In this document: piece by piece, positions 38,395 to 56,351 of the stretch
Numbering within the stretch: the stretch's first letter is position 1
Layout: every line of letters starts with the position of its first letter
NCBI GenBank assembly: GCA_951213105.1
Contig: OX578142.1
Location: forward strand, 123,953,731-124,017,730
Direction of reading: 5' to 3'
Origin: Amaurobius ferox
Taxonomy: Eukaryota; Arthropoda; Arachnida; Araneae; Amaurobiidae
Length of the DNA: 64,000 bases
Position numbers and translations under genes: made by a program
The notes under the pieces: generated by a model
What the model was told of the DNA's origin: nothing
The model's input: only the letters and a program-made list of their open reading frames with translations
Database searches by the model: none

Positions 38395-38870
38395 TTTTTA
38401 TTTTACTACGCAGTATATTCAAATAGAGAAAATATTATGTTGGTTGCTCAGAATCCGACTGTTGGATTGAATTTTGACGCATTTACGAGCTTTGTGCATT
38501 TTCGGATAACCATTTTTTAAATGAATTATGTATGACAGACCTTTCATAGTATATTATTCAAGCAAATTGAGCAAATTAATCTGATGCAATTTAGTGCGTC
38601 AGTTAACATAAGACGCCTATTGATTTTCAAGAATCCATTTCTTTTTATTTTAGTACGCAGTACATCCAAATAGAAAAAGTGTTATATTGGTTGTCAAAAA
38701 CCCGACCGTCGGATTTTGATGAATTTGCGCGCTTCGTGCATCTCCGAATGACCATATTTTAAATGAAGTCTGTGTTCTTGCACAATATATTATTCAAGAA
38801 TATTGAGCAACTCCGATTCAATTTGATGCATTGGTTAACGTATGATGCCTATTGATTTTTAAAGAAATAA
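38395..38870 (+). repeat. Tandem duplication, period about 247 bp
   Basis: TTTTTATTTTACTACGCAGT (38395) and TTTTTATTTTAGTACGCAGT (38642) begin two diverged units. Shared landmarks are CCGACYGTYGGAT, CTTYGTGCAT, and ACGCCTATTGATTTT / ATGCCTATTGATTTT at the ends. No frame is conserved between the units. Confidence 0.8.
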
Positions 38871-44548
<5,678 letters not shown>

Positions 44549-45556
44549 TATTTTTAACACTTTACAACATAGTTGAAAAATTTTCAAGACTTTGTTCATT
44601 CTGTCTGTCTGTCTGTTTGTCGGTTCGTTTGCACGATGACTGCAATAAAAGTGACTTTATCAAAATTAAATTTTAGTATGTTGTTAAGGCCGTCTGTGGG
44701 ACACTGGAAATGTAAATAAATAATATCACCCAATTAGTTTTGGATTGAACCCAGGTTGAAAAATTGAAATACATTGAACCCTATGGGACTTAATTTTTTA
44801 AACATTTTTAAACGAAGTTAAAATTCACAAATTGTTTCGAAAATTTTAGAAAATATTCAAATTATCCCATAAAATATATAAAAAAATGTCAAGTTTTTAA
44901 CAAAAAAATTAAAATAATAATTACACTCATATAATATGAAGAAATTACGTGACCCACTTCAAAATAAAATACGGTATCCATCTTTTTTTCCCAGAGTAAA
45001 AATCGCGATTTTTAAATTTCTTTTAAATTTATATTTAGTCTTGCATTCGTCCTAAAATCGCTTTATTTTTGTGCATTTTCTATGCATATATTCTACGCCA
45101 ACGCAATTACAATATTTTTGAGTTTAAATGATCATCAAACTTTGATTATTTCTACAACGAAGCCTAATTTTAATGGATGCAGAATGCAAACAAATGATTG
45201 TAAGAGTTGCATAAGAAATACGTTAACCAATAATGAGTTCCATAAGAATTGAATTTTTCCACGAAAAATTAATTAACTCTAGGGTCTAGAATAAAAGTGT
45301 ATGAGTGAAATATTCACAGCTTTTACATAGAGAGCCAGACGATTTATATTTCGATGATGTCATTTGAATACAGTTCCTTTTTTTCGACGCAGTTTCAAGG
45401 TTTCACGTAAAACAAATTATTGCAGTTCTGTGATAATGAAAAAAATATCACCGCTGAATGTATCGCATTTTAGAGTTGTTTAAATAAAACTGCATTTCAG
45501 TTGGAAAGTCTTTCATAATCAATGCTTTATGCATGATTGATCTTTCTTGTATTAAA
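44549..45556 (-). mobile_element. Family C element, copy 4
   Basis: On minus it starts ACAAGAAAGATCAATCATGC (right edge) and ends in TTCAACTATGTTGTAAAGTG (left edge), with the family's GAAGTGGGTCACGTAATTTC and AAGTCCCATAGGGTTCAATG inside. About 1.0 kb. The 111-codon plus frame at 44341 merely runs into it. Confidence 0.8.
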
Positions 45557-47942
45557 TATTACACTTGCTTCTAAACCTTTTTACTTTTGCAAATATTATT
45601 ATTTTCACTAGATTTATTTTCTCAAGGTCATGAATATATATATATATATTCTATGGTTGTAAGAATGGATTTTTAATTGAACAAAAATTTAATATTTAAA
45701 AAAATATTGCGCAAAAATGTTAATTTTTTTATATTTTTCGATAGTTTATCGTTATTATTTTTTCAAAAACGTTCTATTTATAGAAATATCCATTCTTATA
45801 AGTATCTACATATGTTTGATACGAAACTTGTAAGCGATGTGCGAAACGGCATGTCGGTTTCAAATTCAGGACATACAAATACATACTAATTATTTTGCCT
45901 TTCATTGACACAAAATCGTAGCAAGCAAGTATTAATGATGCAATTTATCATATCTTAATATAAGCCATAATGTATTTTTGCCGACTTGTTGTGTTGTATT
46001 TAATTTACTTTCATTCATAATTTCAATTTCTAATTATTTATAGTTACGCATATTGTTTTCCCTGCTTATTGATGAAACGGCATACATTCTTTGAAAAGGA
46101 ACGAAGATGTGCACAAAGGATTGTAAATGGGCGATTTCAGCAACTTATTAATTTAATTTATAGTTAGTTAATAAATCTGAATTATTTTTGGCAAATTGTA
46201 TTAAGCACGGAGAAAATACTTAATTGATTTCAAATCTTTATCGATTTTCCTTGGTACTGATGAATGGAAATAAAAGATAAAGTGTTTTCTATCATTTTTA
46301 CCTTTCCTATTAATATATAAACATATGTAAACAGAAAATACTGTGGAGTCAAAATATAACTCCATCACAGTATTTTCTATAATACTGTGATGGTACTATA
46401 ATACTGTGATATAACTTATATAACTCAGAATTTTTATGAATTTACACGTTTGAAGCATCCCTAGTTACGAATCAATCAATTTTTCAGTGATGCTTGCTTG
46501 CATGTGTATGTCTCTCTGTAAGTCCAGAGACAATATTTTTCGAACAAATTAAGCAAATCGACTGAAATTTGATGCAAATGTATTAAAAGATCAAAGATTT
46601 GTTGGCTTTTACAATAAACAGAAAAGGGAAAGGTACTCAATTTTTCGAAAAAAATTTCCAAAATCGAAATAAAAACATTAAAAGGAAACTATGTTGAAAA
46701 ATAATACAGAAGTAGTTATTTTATATTATGTATTTCTGATTAAAATCGAACTGCGCCATTCATATAACTATTAACATACGCCATTTTAGGGATGGATATT
46801 GCATATTTTCAATTCAAAATAGAATAATTTAAAAAAATTAACATGCTTTTGCCAAATGGGTAAACTTTTTGTAAGTATATATAACAAAAAAAATAATGGA
46901 ATCAATTGTTTTGAAAATAGCATGAGCCGTTCTAGACATAGTGGTAATGTTACTTTTCCACCTGGTGCGTGACATCTTTTGAACGAATTGAGTAACCAAA
47001 TGAAATTTCGTGCTACTATTTCAATCAATTAACATTTGAAGCCGATTAATTTTTGGGGTAAGCAGACCAGGTTAAAACTCTCTCAATTTATCAAACACTT
47101 TGTTTTTGAAAATAGATAAAAGCGTAATGAAAAATGTAGTAGATTTTTAACATTATGTTGAAAATTTTCACAAAAATAGTTATTTTTTACATAAATTTAC
47201 ATTAAAAACACACTACATTTACATAACATGCTCCTTTTATGAGATATTTCCAGTTTTGAATACAAAATAGAATAAATAATAAAAGATATACTCGCTATTT
47301 TTAAATGAATGGCTGCTTTATGAATACGTTTATTTGGAAATGAATTGAAACTATAAGAATTATCACATTCTGTTTTCAAGATATTAGAAATTTTACTCCC
47401 TTACGGAGTGAGCATATTTCTCGCAAAATTCATGCTCTTTGCAAAAAATTCGGTATGTTTAACTGAATATATAAAACATATAATCCTATTAATTTTCCAC
47501 GAGATCTAGTCATATGAAAGCTTTCATTTTTATTGTCCCTTAATATCAAAATTTCGCACACAAAAGTCAAGAATTCCACACTTTACAATGCAGGAAAAAG
47601 TTACCTACATACGAAATATACGTTTCTTAAACTTTAAAAAAGGAAGAAGAGCAACTGGTGTTAAAACAGTTTACTCATTCTTAAGCTGGCAGTTTTTGAG
47701 CACTCGTTTCTGACTTCTATTCCCGTTGAATTTAGAATAATAATAATGCGTAAACGAAAGGTATTGGAACACTTTGTTACGATGTGCATGTTTTCGTGCA
47801 TTAACTATTTCCTTTCTTCATTGCTTACTTGCATTATAAATGTTTAACTGTGGCATGATTTATTTTAATTTTTCTCTATAATAAATATAATTGGTAATAA
47901 TAATTGTTGTCTTACTATTGTTTTTACGAAAAATGTTTCCTT
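45557..47942. other. Unrecognised AT-rich DNA
   Basis: Includes a clean hairpin at 46333-46378 (AGAAAATACTGT pairing with ACAGTATTTTCT, inner GGAGT/ACTCC) beside further ATACTGTGAT copies. No gene was recognised. Confidence 0.45.
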
Positions 47943-48525
47943 GAAACATTTATTTCTCAAAATATGCTATAGATGGGGCTCAGATGATGGATGATTTGGA
48001 TTTAGCATCAAATTTCGCAGAAGAACGAAGAGTTCAATAAAGTTTTTTATTCCCAGTTATTCCCATTTCCAGTTCAAAAATCCTCAACCTTCTCGAAACA
48101 TCTACTTCTCAGGATTGGCAAAAGCTCAGATAATATCTGATACAGATTTAGTATCAAACTTTGGAGGAGGGAGGGCGGTTTACTAAGCATTTTTACTTCC
48201 GGCTTCTTTTCCACTTCCGGTTCAAAAGAGGAGGGTTCCCTACAGATTTCCACTTTCAATTAAAAAAATTTTGAAATATCTATTTATCGATATCTGCTAT
48301 AGATATCGCTTACATGATGGCTGATATGGATTCATAATCAAATTCCGGGGGAAATCAGGGGTTCACTGAGCATTTACATTTTCGGTTCAAAAATGTCCTT
48401 GAAATATCTATTTCTCAGGATTGTTTATAGATAAAGCGTAAATGATGCCCGATATGGATTCAGGATTGAATGCCAAGCGTTTAGGGGGTTCACTAAAGAT
48501 CTCCATTCCCGGTTCTGGAGGTGTT
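47943..48525 (+). repeat. Degenerate tandem array, four units of about 130-180 bp
   Basis: Units begin GAAACATTTATTTCTC (47943), GAAACATCTACTTCTC (48095), GAAATATCTATTTATC (48273) and GAAATATCTATTTCTC (48401). Each is followed by a GCTATAGAT-type stretch, GATGGATGATTTGGATT-type sequence and TTCCGGTTC near the end. Confidence 0.8.
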
Positions 48526-48968
48526 ATTTGCTGTTTTTCAGAAAATATGTATACTTATACGAAAAAAGTATTCAAGAGAAAATAAAAGCACCTAATAGTT
48601 CCATTAAATGAAGTGGCCACACCATTTACAACCATATAAAGGCTCCTTTGGAATTCCTTGTTAACAATGCTTTATTGCGAGTTTCAACAATAGTGTATCG
48701 TCTGTTTAGAGTATTTTAATAAATAACTGTAATTTAGATAACTCTGATTATTTTATTGTTTAATATGATAAATTATCTTCTTTTTTAGATAATTTTAAAG
48801 TTAAAACTTTTTCCTGCAGTCATAGATCAGAGTACATTAACGTAAGAAAACAGATGATAACGTAAGAAAACAAATGATGAACTTTGATATCTGATTTTCT
48901 AATATCAGATTGGTTGTTTATGTCAGATATATGTGATATAACCCCTCATATATAACTGTCAGATATAA
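48526..48968. other. AT-rich spacer
   Basis: Contains repeated ATATCAGATT/ATATCTGA words close to the following tandem repeat, and a short direct repeat AACGTAAGAAAACA (about 48840 and 48859). Confidence 0.5.
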
Positions 48969-49385
48969 CACTTTGATATCTGACGCCCATATATGTCAGA
49001 TTGATTGTTTATGTTATGCTAAAATTACTTTAAATTTTGACATGAATATATCTGCCACCAAACTATTCTTTGCCAAAGCTAACTTGAATACATCGTGGAA
49101 GCTACGAGTGCCTCTGGACTCAATTTTGTCTTCAAGCACCCGCTATGTGTACAATAAAGTATGGAAACAAAACACTTTGATATCTGGCTTCCTAATCATT
49201 TATCTAAATGCATTTGTTAGATAGGTTGTTTATTTTATGCTAAAAGTGTTTTAAATTTTGACATGAATTTATCTTTCACTAAATTATTCTTCACCCCAGA
49301 CTAACTTCAAAATATTGTGGAAGCTAAGAGTGCCTCTGGACTCAGTTTTGTCATCAGATACCCGTTATGTGTACAATAAATGGTA
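48969..49385 (+). repeat. Tandem duplication, period 204 bp
   Basis: CACTTTGATATCTG at 48969 and 49173. Both units share TAAATTTTGACATGAAT, GTGGAAGCTA, GAGTGCCTCTGGACTCA and GTGTACAATAAA. The frame at 48973-49224 crosses the junction and is not conserved in unit 2. Confidence 0.85.
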
Positions 49386-51005
49386 TTTTCTACAGCTTAA
49401 GAATCTCTTAGGATAAGGAAAATGTGAGTTGAAAAATATTTATTTCAATATGAATTTCAAAGTATAGATTCTAAAAATTAAATGTGAGACAGATAAAATG
49501 TAACAGAAAATTTCAATATCCTTGTAAAATTTTCACTTTTCACGTTTTAAAAATTATGTTGTAGCTCTTTTTTTTATTTTAAAAGTTTCCGTATGAATTT
49601 AACAAAGTTTTATATCAGAGCTATACTTAGGAACAAAATTTTGTGGTTATAGCTTAAAGCGAATGCAACTTAAGAGTCTTTACAGAATGCAATCTTATCT
49701 CAACTCTTTTTATATATTAATTTAATAAATTTGTATATTAATTTCATTTCATATTCTAGATTTAAATTGGAAAATTAATATCACATCACATTTTAGGATC
49801 ATTAAATTGCATGTTTGAAATCAAAATTAAATTGTGCATTACTTAAAATCCTGTTCCGAGAAAATTACATTGGGGAGCTAAACTTTGATACAAATTTCTA
49901 AAAAATATTTTTCTAAAACAAAAATTTATTTTTAAAAAAGATTTCAGTCGTGTAACCAAAAAAACACCATATTGATTATAAAAATTGTGTATATTTTTAA
50001 GAAATAATGATGCAGAAAGACTTTATTTATCCATGTCTATGTTTTCGAGATATAAAAGAAAAAATTTCAATGCAGACGAGTTTGATATATATTTACAACA
50101 TTCACTTCAGTTACTGTGGGATCTCATTAATTTCTTCTGTTTTCATTTCACTTGACAAAATGACTTCCTTAATTAGGATCAGTTGTTTGTAGATTTTCAG
50201 TCCGAGGAAAATTGAGACAGGAGCAGTGATGCATTGAAAGTTGTTCTATACCTCGCATATATAACTTTGTCTCTTTGGAAAGTTTTAAAATATTTCATTT
50301 ATACCATCAGTATGCACGTGTATTATACGAAATAACTTTAACCAAGCCCAAAATTATCCATCCTATGAAATAGTTTGCAGTACAAAGTACAATTTTGTCT
50401 TTGAAGTTTTCTGAAAAATTTAGATAAACTTTAACATTCTTTCCAAATGGAAAATTATTTGAGTACTTAAATCTAATTTCAATACTGATTTTCTCTACAT
50501 ATTATAACTAAGATGTCACGTAGTCGTTTGAAATTGATTTATAAGTTTAAAATGAGGCACTTTAATACAATACATTGACGTACGCCAGTCAGATGATTAA
50601 TTATTTTCTTTTGTCTATTCTATAATTTATATCCTAATTGTCTATTCTATATTGTAAATCACTGTACGGGGAGTAGAGTGGTTTATAATTTATCTAATCA
50701 AGTCTTACACATAGTCCAAAGAGAAATATATCAAACATGAATCACGAAATAGACGTAATATTATTAACCCAGAGAAATACGTTGTAAAATGTTTATTTAT
50801 TATTAAAAGATTTTATTTAAATCTTCATGACCGATGTGCAGTTGTCTGTCTATTATAACTTCTAGGATGGCAGTTTTAACATACTTTCGTAAGCCCTATG
50901 ACAGCTGAAATTTGGTACACCGCTCAGTCTAATAGAACATTTTAATCCATTAAAATTTGGCGTATCCTCAAAAAATTTATAAAAGAGACCAATATTCAGC
51001 TTCGT
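49386..51005. other. Unrecognised AT-rich DNA
   Basis: No gene or repeat family member identified. Confidence 0.45.
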
Positions 51006-51006
51006 T

Positions 51007-51039
<33 letters not shown>
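51006..51039. repeat. (TA)n microsatellite
   Basis: Short TA tract directly at the left edge of the RT element. Confidence 0.9.
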
Positions 51040-51040
51040 G

Positions 51041-51597
51041 ATTCAAAAGTATCATAAGGGGATGCTTACAGGGAAGTATTAAATGGTCAAGGGGGATTGT
51101 GACCCCTTGTTCCCGGTTAAAGCATGCTGTGATTCCAAGGAAACACTCCAGGAACCAATACCCGCCTGAAGCAATCCTCCATCCATCATCATATCAGGAG
51201 AAGCAAAATCCACGGTGAGTATACCAAAAACTCGTAGTCCATTACATTGAAATAAAAGGCGAATGGAGGAAACATGCACGTCTTACAACCTTAACCTTTC
51301 AAACAAAACAATGACTAAACTTTTACCATTAATGGTAAGTTTCTTCGTTTTACGAGTATGATCTCTTCATGCGTATTGCAATGATTATATCAGTTTGTTG
51401 AAATTTGCATAAAAGATGCTCTTATAGTTTTTGTAAAATACCTCATAATAATGTCTTAGAAATCGCCTAGGATATTGTTGTTTTACTGCATCATAAACGA
51501 AATTAAATTCGCAAATAATGCGTTCACGTTGGGTTGTATTTAATCTTTTATACCATTTTAGGTGATTGAGTATTAAGTTGCGGAATGCTCCTATATT
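51041..51597 (-). repeat. Inverted repeat of RT element, left, with RT C-terminus
   Basis: On minus it encodes the unbroken RT tail (MNIGAFRNLILNHLKWYKRL onward, frame 51385-51600), ending TANFNKLI-like at a stop (the frame reads YANFNKLI). The 3' region follows, with GTTTGAAAGGTTAAGG-like and GGGGTCACAATCCCCCTTG-like blocks. The right-hand equivalent is frameshifted, so this half preserves the tail better. Confidence 0.75.
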
Positions 51598-51759
51598 CAT
51601 ATCAGAAATTTTACAAATTTGACAAACTTTTTAAGAAAGATCTTGATGAATTTATTTATAAAATAGCAATACAATATAGCTTTCCAATTGAACATTTCAA
51701 GAATGGAAAAGTGCTGTTTTGAAAAGTATTAAACTTATTACAAAAATGTGCATAATAAA

Positions 51760-52940
51760 ATAGCTAATTAAAAACTGGATAAGAATCATTTAGATGAATT
51801 AAAGAACAAATTCGCTGTCACTTATATGGACAAAATACCTTCAAACTATGCATTCACCTGTAAAAATATTATGTAGATAATTTAAGAAAAAGTTACAAAA
51901 ATGACAATATGTATAAACAAAATTGTTTATCTCAAAAAGCCAATGAAAACAGGATAATAGCATTATATAAGCGAATCGGTATTGAAATTGATATTGTTAA
52001 ATTCCCTTACTTGGTGTTGATACCAAAAATGCACAAGTCACCAATCAAATTTAGACCTGTAACAGTGGATTTTAGAACATACTTAACTAAGGTAAATGCA
52101 ATCCTACTGAATATTTTAAGGCCTACTATGTTGACTATCAAATCCAATGGAACAGTAATGGTATCCAACAGTTATGAAGTTATCGACAAATTGAGCAAGA
52201 TACCTGATCGTCTTTATCTAAAAAGTTATGATTTTAGAGATTTGTTTAATAATATAAATTTAAAGGACCTTTATGATATTATGATTGAAACCTTTGAAAC
52301 TTACGACTTGCATTTAAAGATCAACATCAATAAGTTCAAGAATGTAATCAAATTCGTTCTGTATGAAAATATCCTTTATAACGGAATTTCCTTCTACCAA
52401 CAAGTACAAGGAATCCCCATGGGAGGTGGATGCTCATCCATGTTGGCCGACATATATTTAAATAAGTATGAAATTGGAACACACATTCTAAATGAAGTCC
52501 CGTTTTTCAGATTTCTAGACGATGTTCTGATCGGACATATAGAAAGTACATATCAATTCGATTTCAGTTTTTACCCGGTAAATTTAGAGCTAATCGAGAC
52601 AAAAAGGGAAGAAATGGTGGACTTTTTGGATATATGCATATATTACGATGAAAAGAACAAGATATGTTTTACAATGTATGATAAAAGGAAAACTTTTGAC
52701 ATTGACATCAACTACATAATTAACTGGAATACCAATTTGAGTATAGGAGTATTCCGCAACTTAATACTCAATCACCTGATAAAAGACTAAATACAACCCA
52801 ACGGGAACGCACATATTTGGGAATGGAATTTAGTTTGTGAGGCAGTAAAACAACAATATCCTAGGCGATTTCTAAGACATTATTATGAGGCATTTTACAA
52901 AAACTATAATAGCATCTTATATGCAAATTTCAACGAACTG
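51760..52940 (+). pseudogene. Reverse transcriptase (Penelope-like?), broken at both ends
   Basis: The central open frame 51909-52790 gives 293 residues with RT motifs in order: PYLVLIPKMHKSPIKFRPVT (33-52), motif A SYDFRDLFNNI with D108, motif B QGIPMGGGCSSMLAD (167-181), motif C FRFLDDV with D204-D205, and a motif D/E-like NLELIETKREEMVDFLDICI. All three catalytic aspartates are present; FLDD replaces the retroviral YxDD, as in Penelope, telomerase-like and related RTs. Upstream coding (DELKNKFAVTYMDKIPSNYA, from about 51795) is in another frame and breaks near 51870. Downstream the tail goes out of frame at about 52788, where a few bases are missing relative to the inverted left copy. No GIY-YIG nuclease is attached. 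It is not functional as it stands. Confidence 0.82.
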
Positions 52941-53309
52941 ATATAATCATTGCATTACATATGAAGAGATCATATTCGTAAAACGAAGTAACTTACCATC
53001 CATGGTAAAAGTTTAGTCATTGTTGTGTTTGAAAGGTTAAGGCTGTAAGACGTATATGTTTTCTCCATTCGCTCTCTTTTATTTCATTATAATGGACAAC
53101 GAGTTTTTGGTATACTCACCGTGGATTTTGCTTTCCCTGATATGATGATGGATGGAGGATTGCTTCAGGCGGGTATTGGTTCCGGGAGTATTTCCTTGGA
53201 ATCAAAGTATGCTTTAACCGAGAACAAGGGGTCACAATCCCCCTTGGCCGTTTAATACTTCCCTGTAAGCATCCCCTTTTTATTTCTTTTCCTTATTATT
53301 TTGAATCAT
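52740..53309 (+). repeat. Inverted repeat of RT element, right
   Basis: Mirror of the left repeat with moderate divergence: CTAGGCGATTTCTAAGACAT, TACTCACCGTGGATTTTGCT, TGCTTCAGGCGGGTATTGGT, CCCTGTAAGCATCCCC. Confidence 0.85.
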
Positions 53310-53425
53310 ACTTTTATGTTTATATTGTAAGAGCTGCATCGCGTCTTATGATACTTATAAGCTGTTTAAATATGTTCGTAAATTTGATCGCAAAATTTGG
53401 GCTAAATATTGTAAAATCTTTTGTT

Positions 53426-53428
<3 letters not shown>

Positions 53429-53480
<52 letters not shown>

Positions 53481-53504
53481 GTATATATATATAATATGTA
53501 TATA

Positions 53505-53589
<85 letters not shown>

Positions 53590-53590
53590 A
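53429..53590. repeat. (TA)n microsatellite with AATATG interruptions
   Basis: About 160 bases of TA with several TAATATG breaks. Tyr-Ile frames are artefacts. Confidence 0.95.
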
Positions 53591-54379
53591 TGAGGAACAT
53601 TTTAATACGTGATAATGTAAAGTTAAACACTACCAACATCAACCATTTAACATTGACCATCTCGATTTCTTATGATTTGCCTCCATTGAAGCTGCTCATG
53701 ACGAGTTTTAAATGCAAACTTTAACCCCAAAACGAAGTTTTTATATTTACTTGTTTTTATTCTTTATATTATTAGCATTAAAAATAAAATCTGCACTCCT
53801 TGCTTATGTTAGTTATTATTATAATAATATTTTCCATACCAGAATCACCTTTCCCCCAGGATGGGGCAAATTGATATATTTCAACTTAATGAACAATTAT
53901 TAAATAATCAATCATGGGTTTCTAATTTTATTTTCATAAAATTTAATTGGATCAATCAATAAAAGAAGAAACGAAATATATTTTATTATTTAAAAAATTT
54001 AAAAATTAAGGAATTTAAAAGCTTGAATTATTAAATTATTGAAGCAAATTAAATTAAATTTATAATTAAAAATTGAAAACATAAAAATGCATCAACTTGC
54101 CCCGTCTTTCCTATACGCGTTTCAATAATACGAACTTAAGTTACAAATTTTGAATGTGTAAATATATTTCACTATAATTCGAATATTAATATAAATAGAA
54201 GTTTTTCTTGTAAATGTGCATTTATATTTATATTTTCATATAAGCTAGGAGAGAAAAATTACAAGTTTAATATTCTGTATAAACAAAAAAATCTAGAAGT
54301 TGTAAGTAATGCTCTTATCCATCAACGCAATGATATTAATATATATTTTGCCGTTTTCCTCTCACAATTCACAATTTTC
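53591..54379. other. Unrecognised AT-rich DNA
   Basis: Nothing supported. Confidence 0.45.
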
Positions 54380-55205
54380 CTTTTCAAAAATATCACAGTA
54401 TAACTGGAAAAATTAGCACGCCGATGGAAAAAATACGGAAACTTTTCCGAAAGAGAGTGTGACCAACGGTATACATTTCCAACTTCTCTGAAACCTCTGT
54501 TGCAACAAAACATAAAATATTTTATTTTTCTTTTATAAATAAAAATAGTATAAACTACATCTGACTATGCAATGAAATTTGTAAATTTATTTTTTATATT
54601 AGTTATGTGTGTTCGATTTTGAAATTATGACACAAAATTACACGCGCGTTAAGCTATGAATGCAAAAGTATTCTTTGTAATAGAATATTTGACCAAGTAT
54701 GATAAATGATTAATTACATATTTGATGACTAACAAAAATCTTTATTTATTTTAATTCTTATATGAAGAAAAACATAATTATATAGTACTTTACGCTGCCA
54801 TACCTGTTAACTCGTGGGAATTTTTATGATGTTATTTATTTTCCACTTTTACAAATATCCCATTAAAATATACACAAGCTGAGAAAATTATTTTCCCACA
54901 TATTAAGTGATCAAATATATAAGACATATTCAACTTACCTGTCTAACAATGGTTAATATAAATATGCGTAAATCCGCTAATTTCATTTATTGTGTATAAA
55001 GAAAATTTTCTTTATCATGTGACATTTGTTATATCAGTGAAAGGAATGAATTTTATACATTTCAGTTATTTTTTTTTATAATATTATTATTTATTTTCTT
55101 ACTTCGCGAACATCCCGTAAAAATTCACGCACAGGTGGAAAAAGTGAATAGTTTTTCCGCAAAAGTAAGTGACCAAAGGCATAAAAAAATCCAACTTACC
55201 CCCGG
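54380..55205 (-). repeat. Three diverged copies of a roughly 100-bp unit
   Basis: Copies at about 54380-54492, 54855-54945 and 55110-55198. On minus each starts (GT)AAGTTGRA, continues with GGTCAC or GATCAC, a run like TTTCGGAAAA and a TTTTTCC-type stretch. Two begin with an ideal 5' splice-site word, CAG/GTAAGT or GGG/GTAAGT. Confidence 0.5.
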
Positions 55206-55815
55206 TCAGAAGAGCTAGAAACAATAAAGACATGTGCAACATAGCGAACAAAGCGAAAGATGCGGGTTTGTCTCTTCAAGCTAAGCGCGTGTTTTACTGG
55301 AGCAGAAATTTTGCTTCAGTTGATGTCCAACCCACCGTTCCCCCTACTCCCGATTTTTCCTGATAGTTCCGATCTTGGGCAGCCAGCGCTCCGGAGCGGT
55401 CGCTGCTAGAACTAGAAGAGATCGATGTGACTTACCTGAGCAATACGTGCCCCATGAGTTACACCGTAGAAATTTAGATAAAAGGAACAAAAAACTTTAC
55501 TTTGTATTATTTGCGCGCGTGGAAAAAATGGAAGAAAGTTGGCGTTATAAAATTGCGTGGCTGAACGGCGGAGAAGAGTGGCGGAGGGGAAATTTAGATT
55601 TATAAAGCGAGCTTTCCGTGTTTCTTACTCCTCCCGGAAGATCTGAAAAGTTAGCTGAGTGCTTCAAGTTGTTTGCGGCAGAGTGTGGAAGGTACGGATT
55701 TGGGATGTAAACCAATTACGCCTTTTCTGCGTGACATTAAAAACGACATTTATTGTGCTTTGATTCACGGCGATTTTTCAATGAATGTTTAAAGTAAAAT
55801 TTAAAAATAAATTCT
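55190..55815 (+). pseudogene. Decayed coding-like region, unrecognised
   Basis: GC-richer than its surroundings, with dense coding-like frames that shift: RRARNNKDMCNIANKAKDAG onward to a stop at about 55361; then CDLPEQYVPHELHRRNLDKR...WLNGGEEWRRGNLDL to 55605; the same frame past that stop as SELSVFLTPPGRSEKLAECF; and finally CKPITPFLRDIKNDIYCALI in another frame, ending at a TAA near 55793. AATAAA follows at about 55806. The pieces look like one broken gene, or exon debris, rather than chance. I do not recognise the family, and the plus frames lack ATG starts at the proper places. Confidence 0.45.
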
Positions 55816-56087
55816 TTAGTTAAACAACATGGTTTTTATTTTCAAATTTAAGACCAGAATGCTAATAATGTCTATCTGATAAGTTTTTTTTAGAACAAGT
55901 TGCACACGAACATCAATCAGGGATTCAAACAGTGTCGTTTCCACAAAGAATTGAATAAAGTGACAAATTTTAATTTTCAGGGGGCTCGATTTTATACCCT
56001 ACGGTACTATGTGTAGAATTTACTCGCTCTGCAACTGAATTTTCAAGGAAATAAAATTACACCATTAGCTTTCTACGGTTACCTTAC
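55816..56087. other. Unrecognised DNA
   Basis: Nothing supported. Confidence 0.4.
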
Positions 56088-56129
56088 ACCTTTCTGGTAC
56101 GTCGGACGGTCTGGGTCTCCACAACAAAC
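56088..56129 (+). repeat. Dispersed GTCGGACGGTCTGGGTCTC motif
   Basis: CCTTTCTGGTACGTCGGACG, then GTCTGGGTCTCCACAACAAAC, related to the copies at 22945 and 38311. Confidence 0.65.
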
Positions 56130-56319
56130 ATTATCATTCTATGTGAACATATGACTTGCTTTTGTGTATCTCTACATATGTATCAGTGAAATTTTTATAT
56201 AATTTGTTGCATAAATTCTTGGAGGGAAAAGTTATGATGCTGTCACTAAAACATGGGGAGTCAGGCTTCGACATGAGTATTCAATCCTCAGCTCAAACAG
56301 TCTCGACAGCCTAAACGCC

Positions 56320-56351
<32 letters not shown>

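Larger units (their letters stand above)
51041..53309 (+). mobile_element. Reverse-transcriptase element with inverted terminal repeats
   Basis: About 540-570-bp repeats in opposite orientation (51041-51597 and 52740-53309) surround a plus-strand RT frame. The repeat includes the RT C-terminal coding part plus a 3' untranslated part, so the left repeat is an inverted copy of the element's own 3' end. Penelope-like elements are known for inverted or partial copies at their ends. RT sequence and layout fit that group, but other little-described RT families are possible. TA-rich DNA lies beyond the left edge. Confidence 0.75.

Noticed and set aside
47943..48525. CRISPR-like array
   Set aside because: Units are long, diverged and unevenly spaced with no short constant repeat, and the genome is eukaryotic in style.
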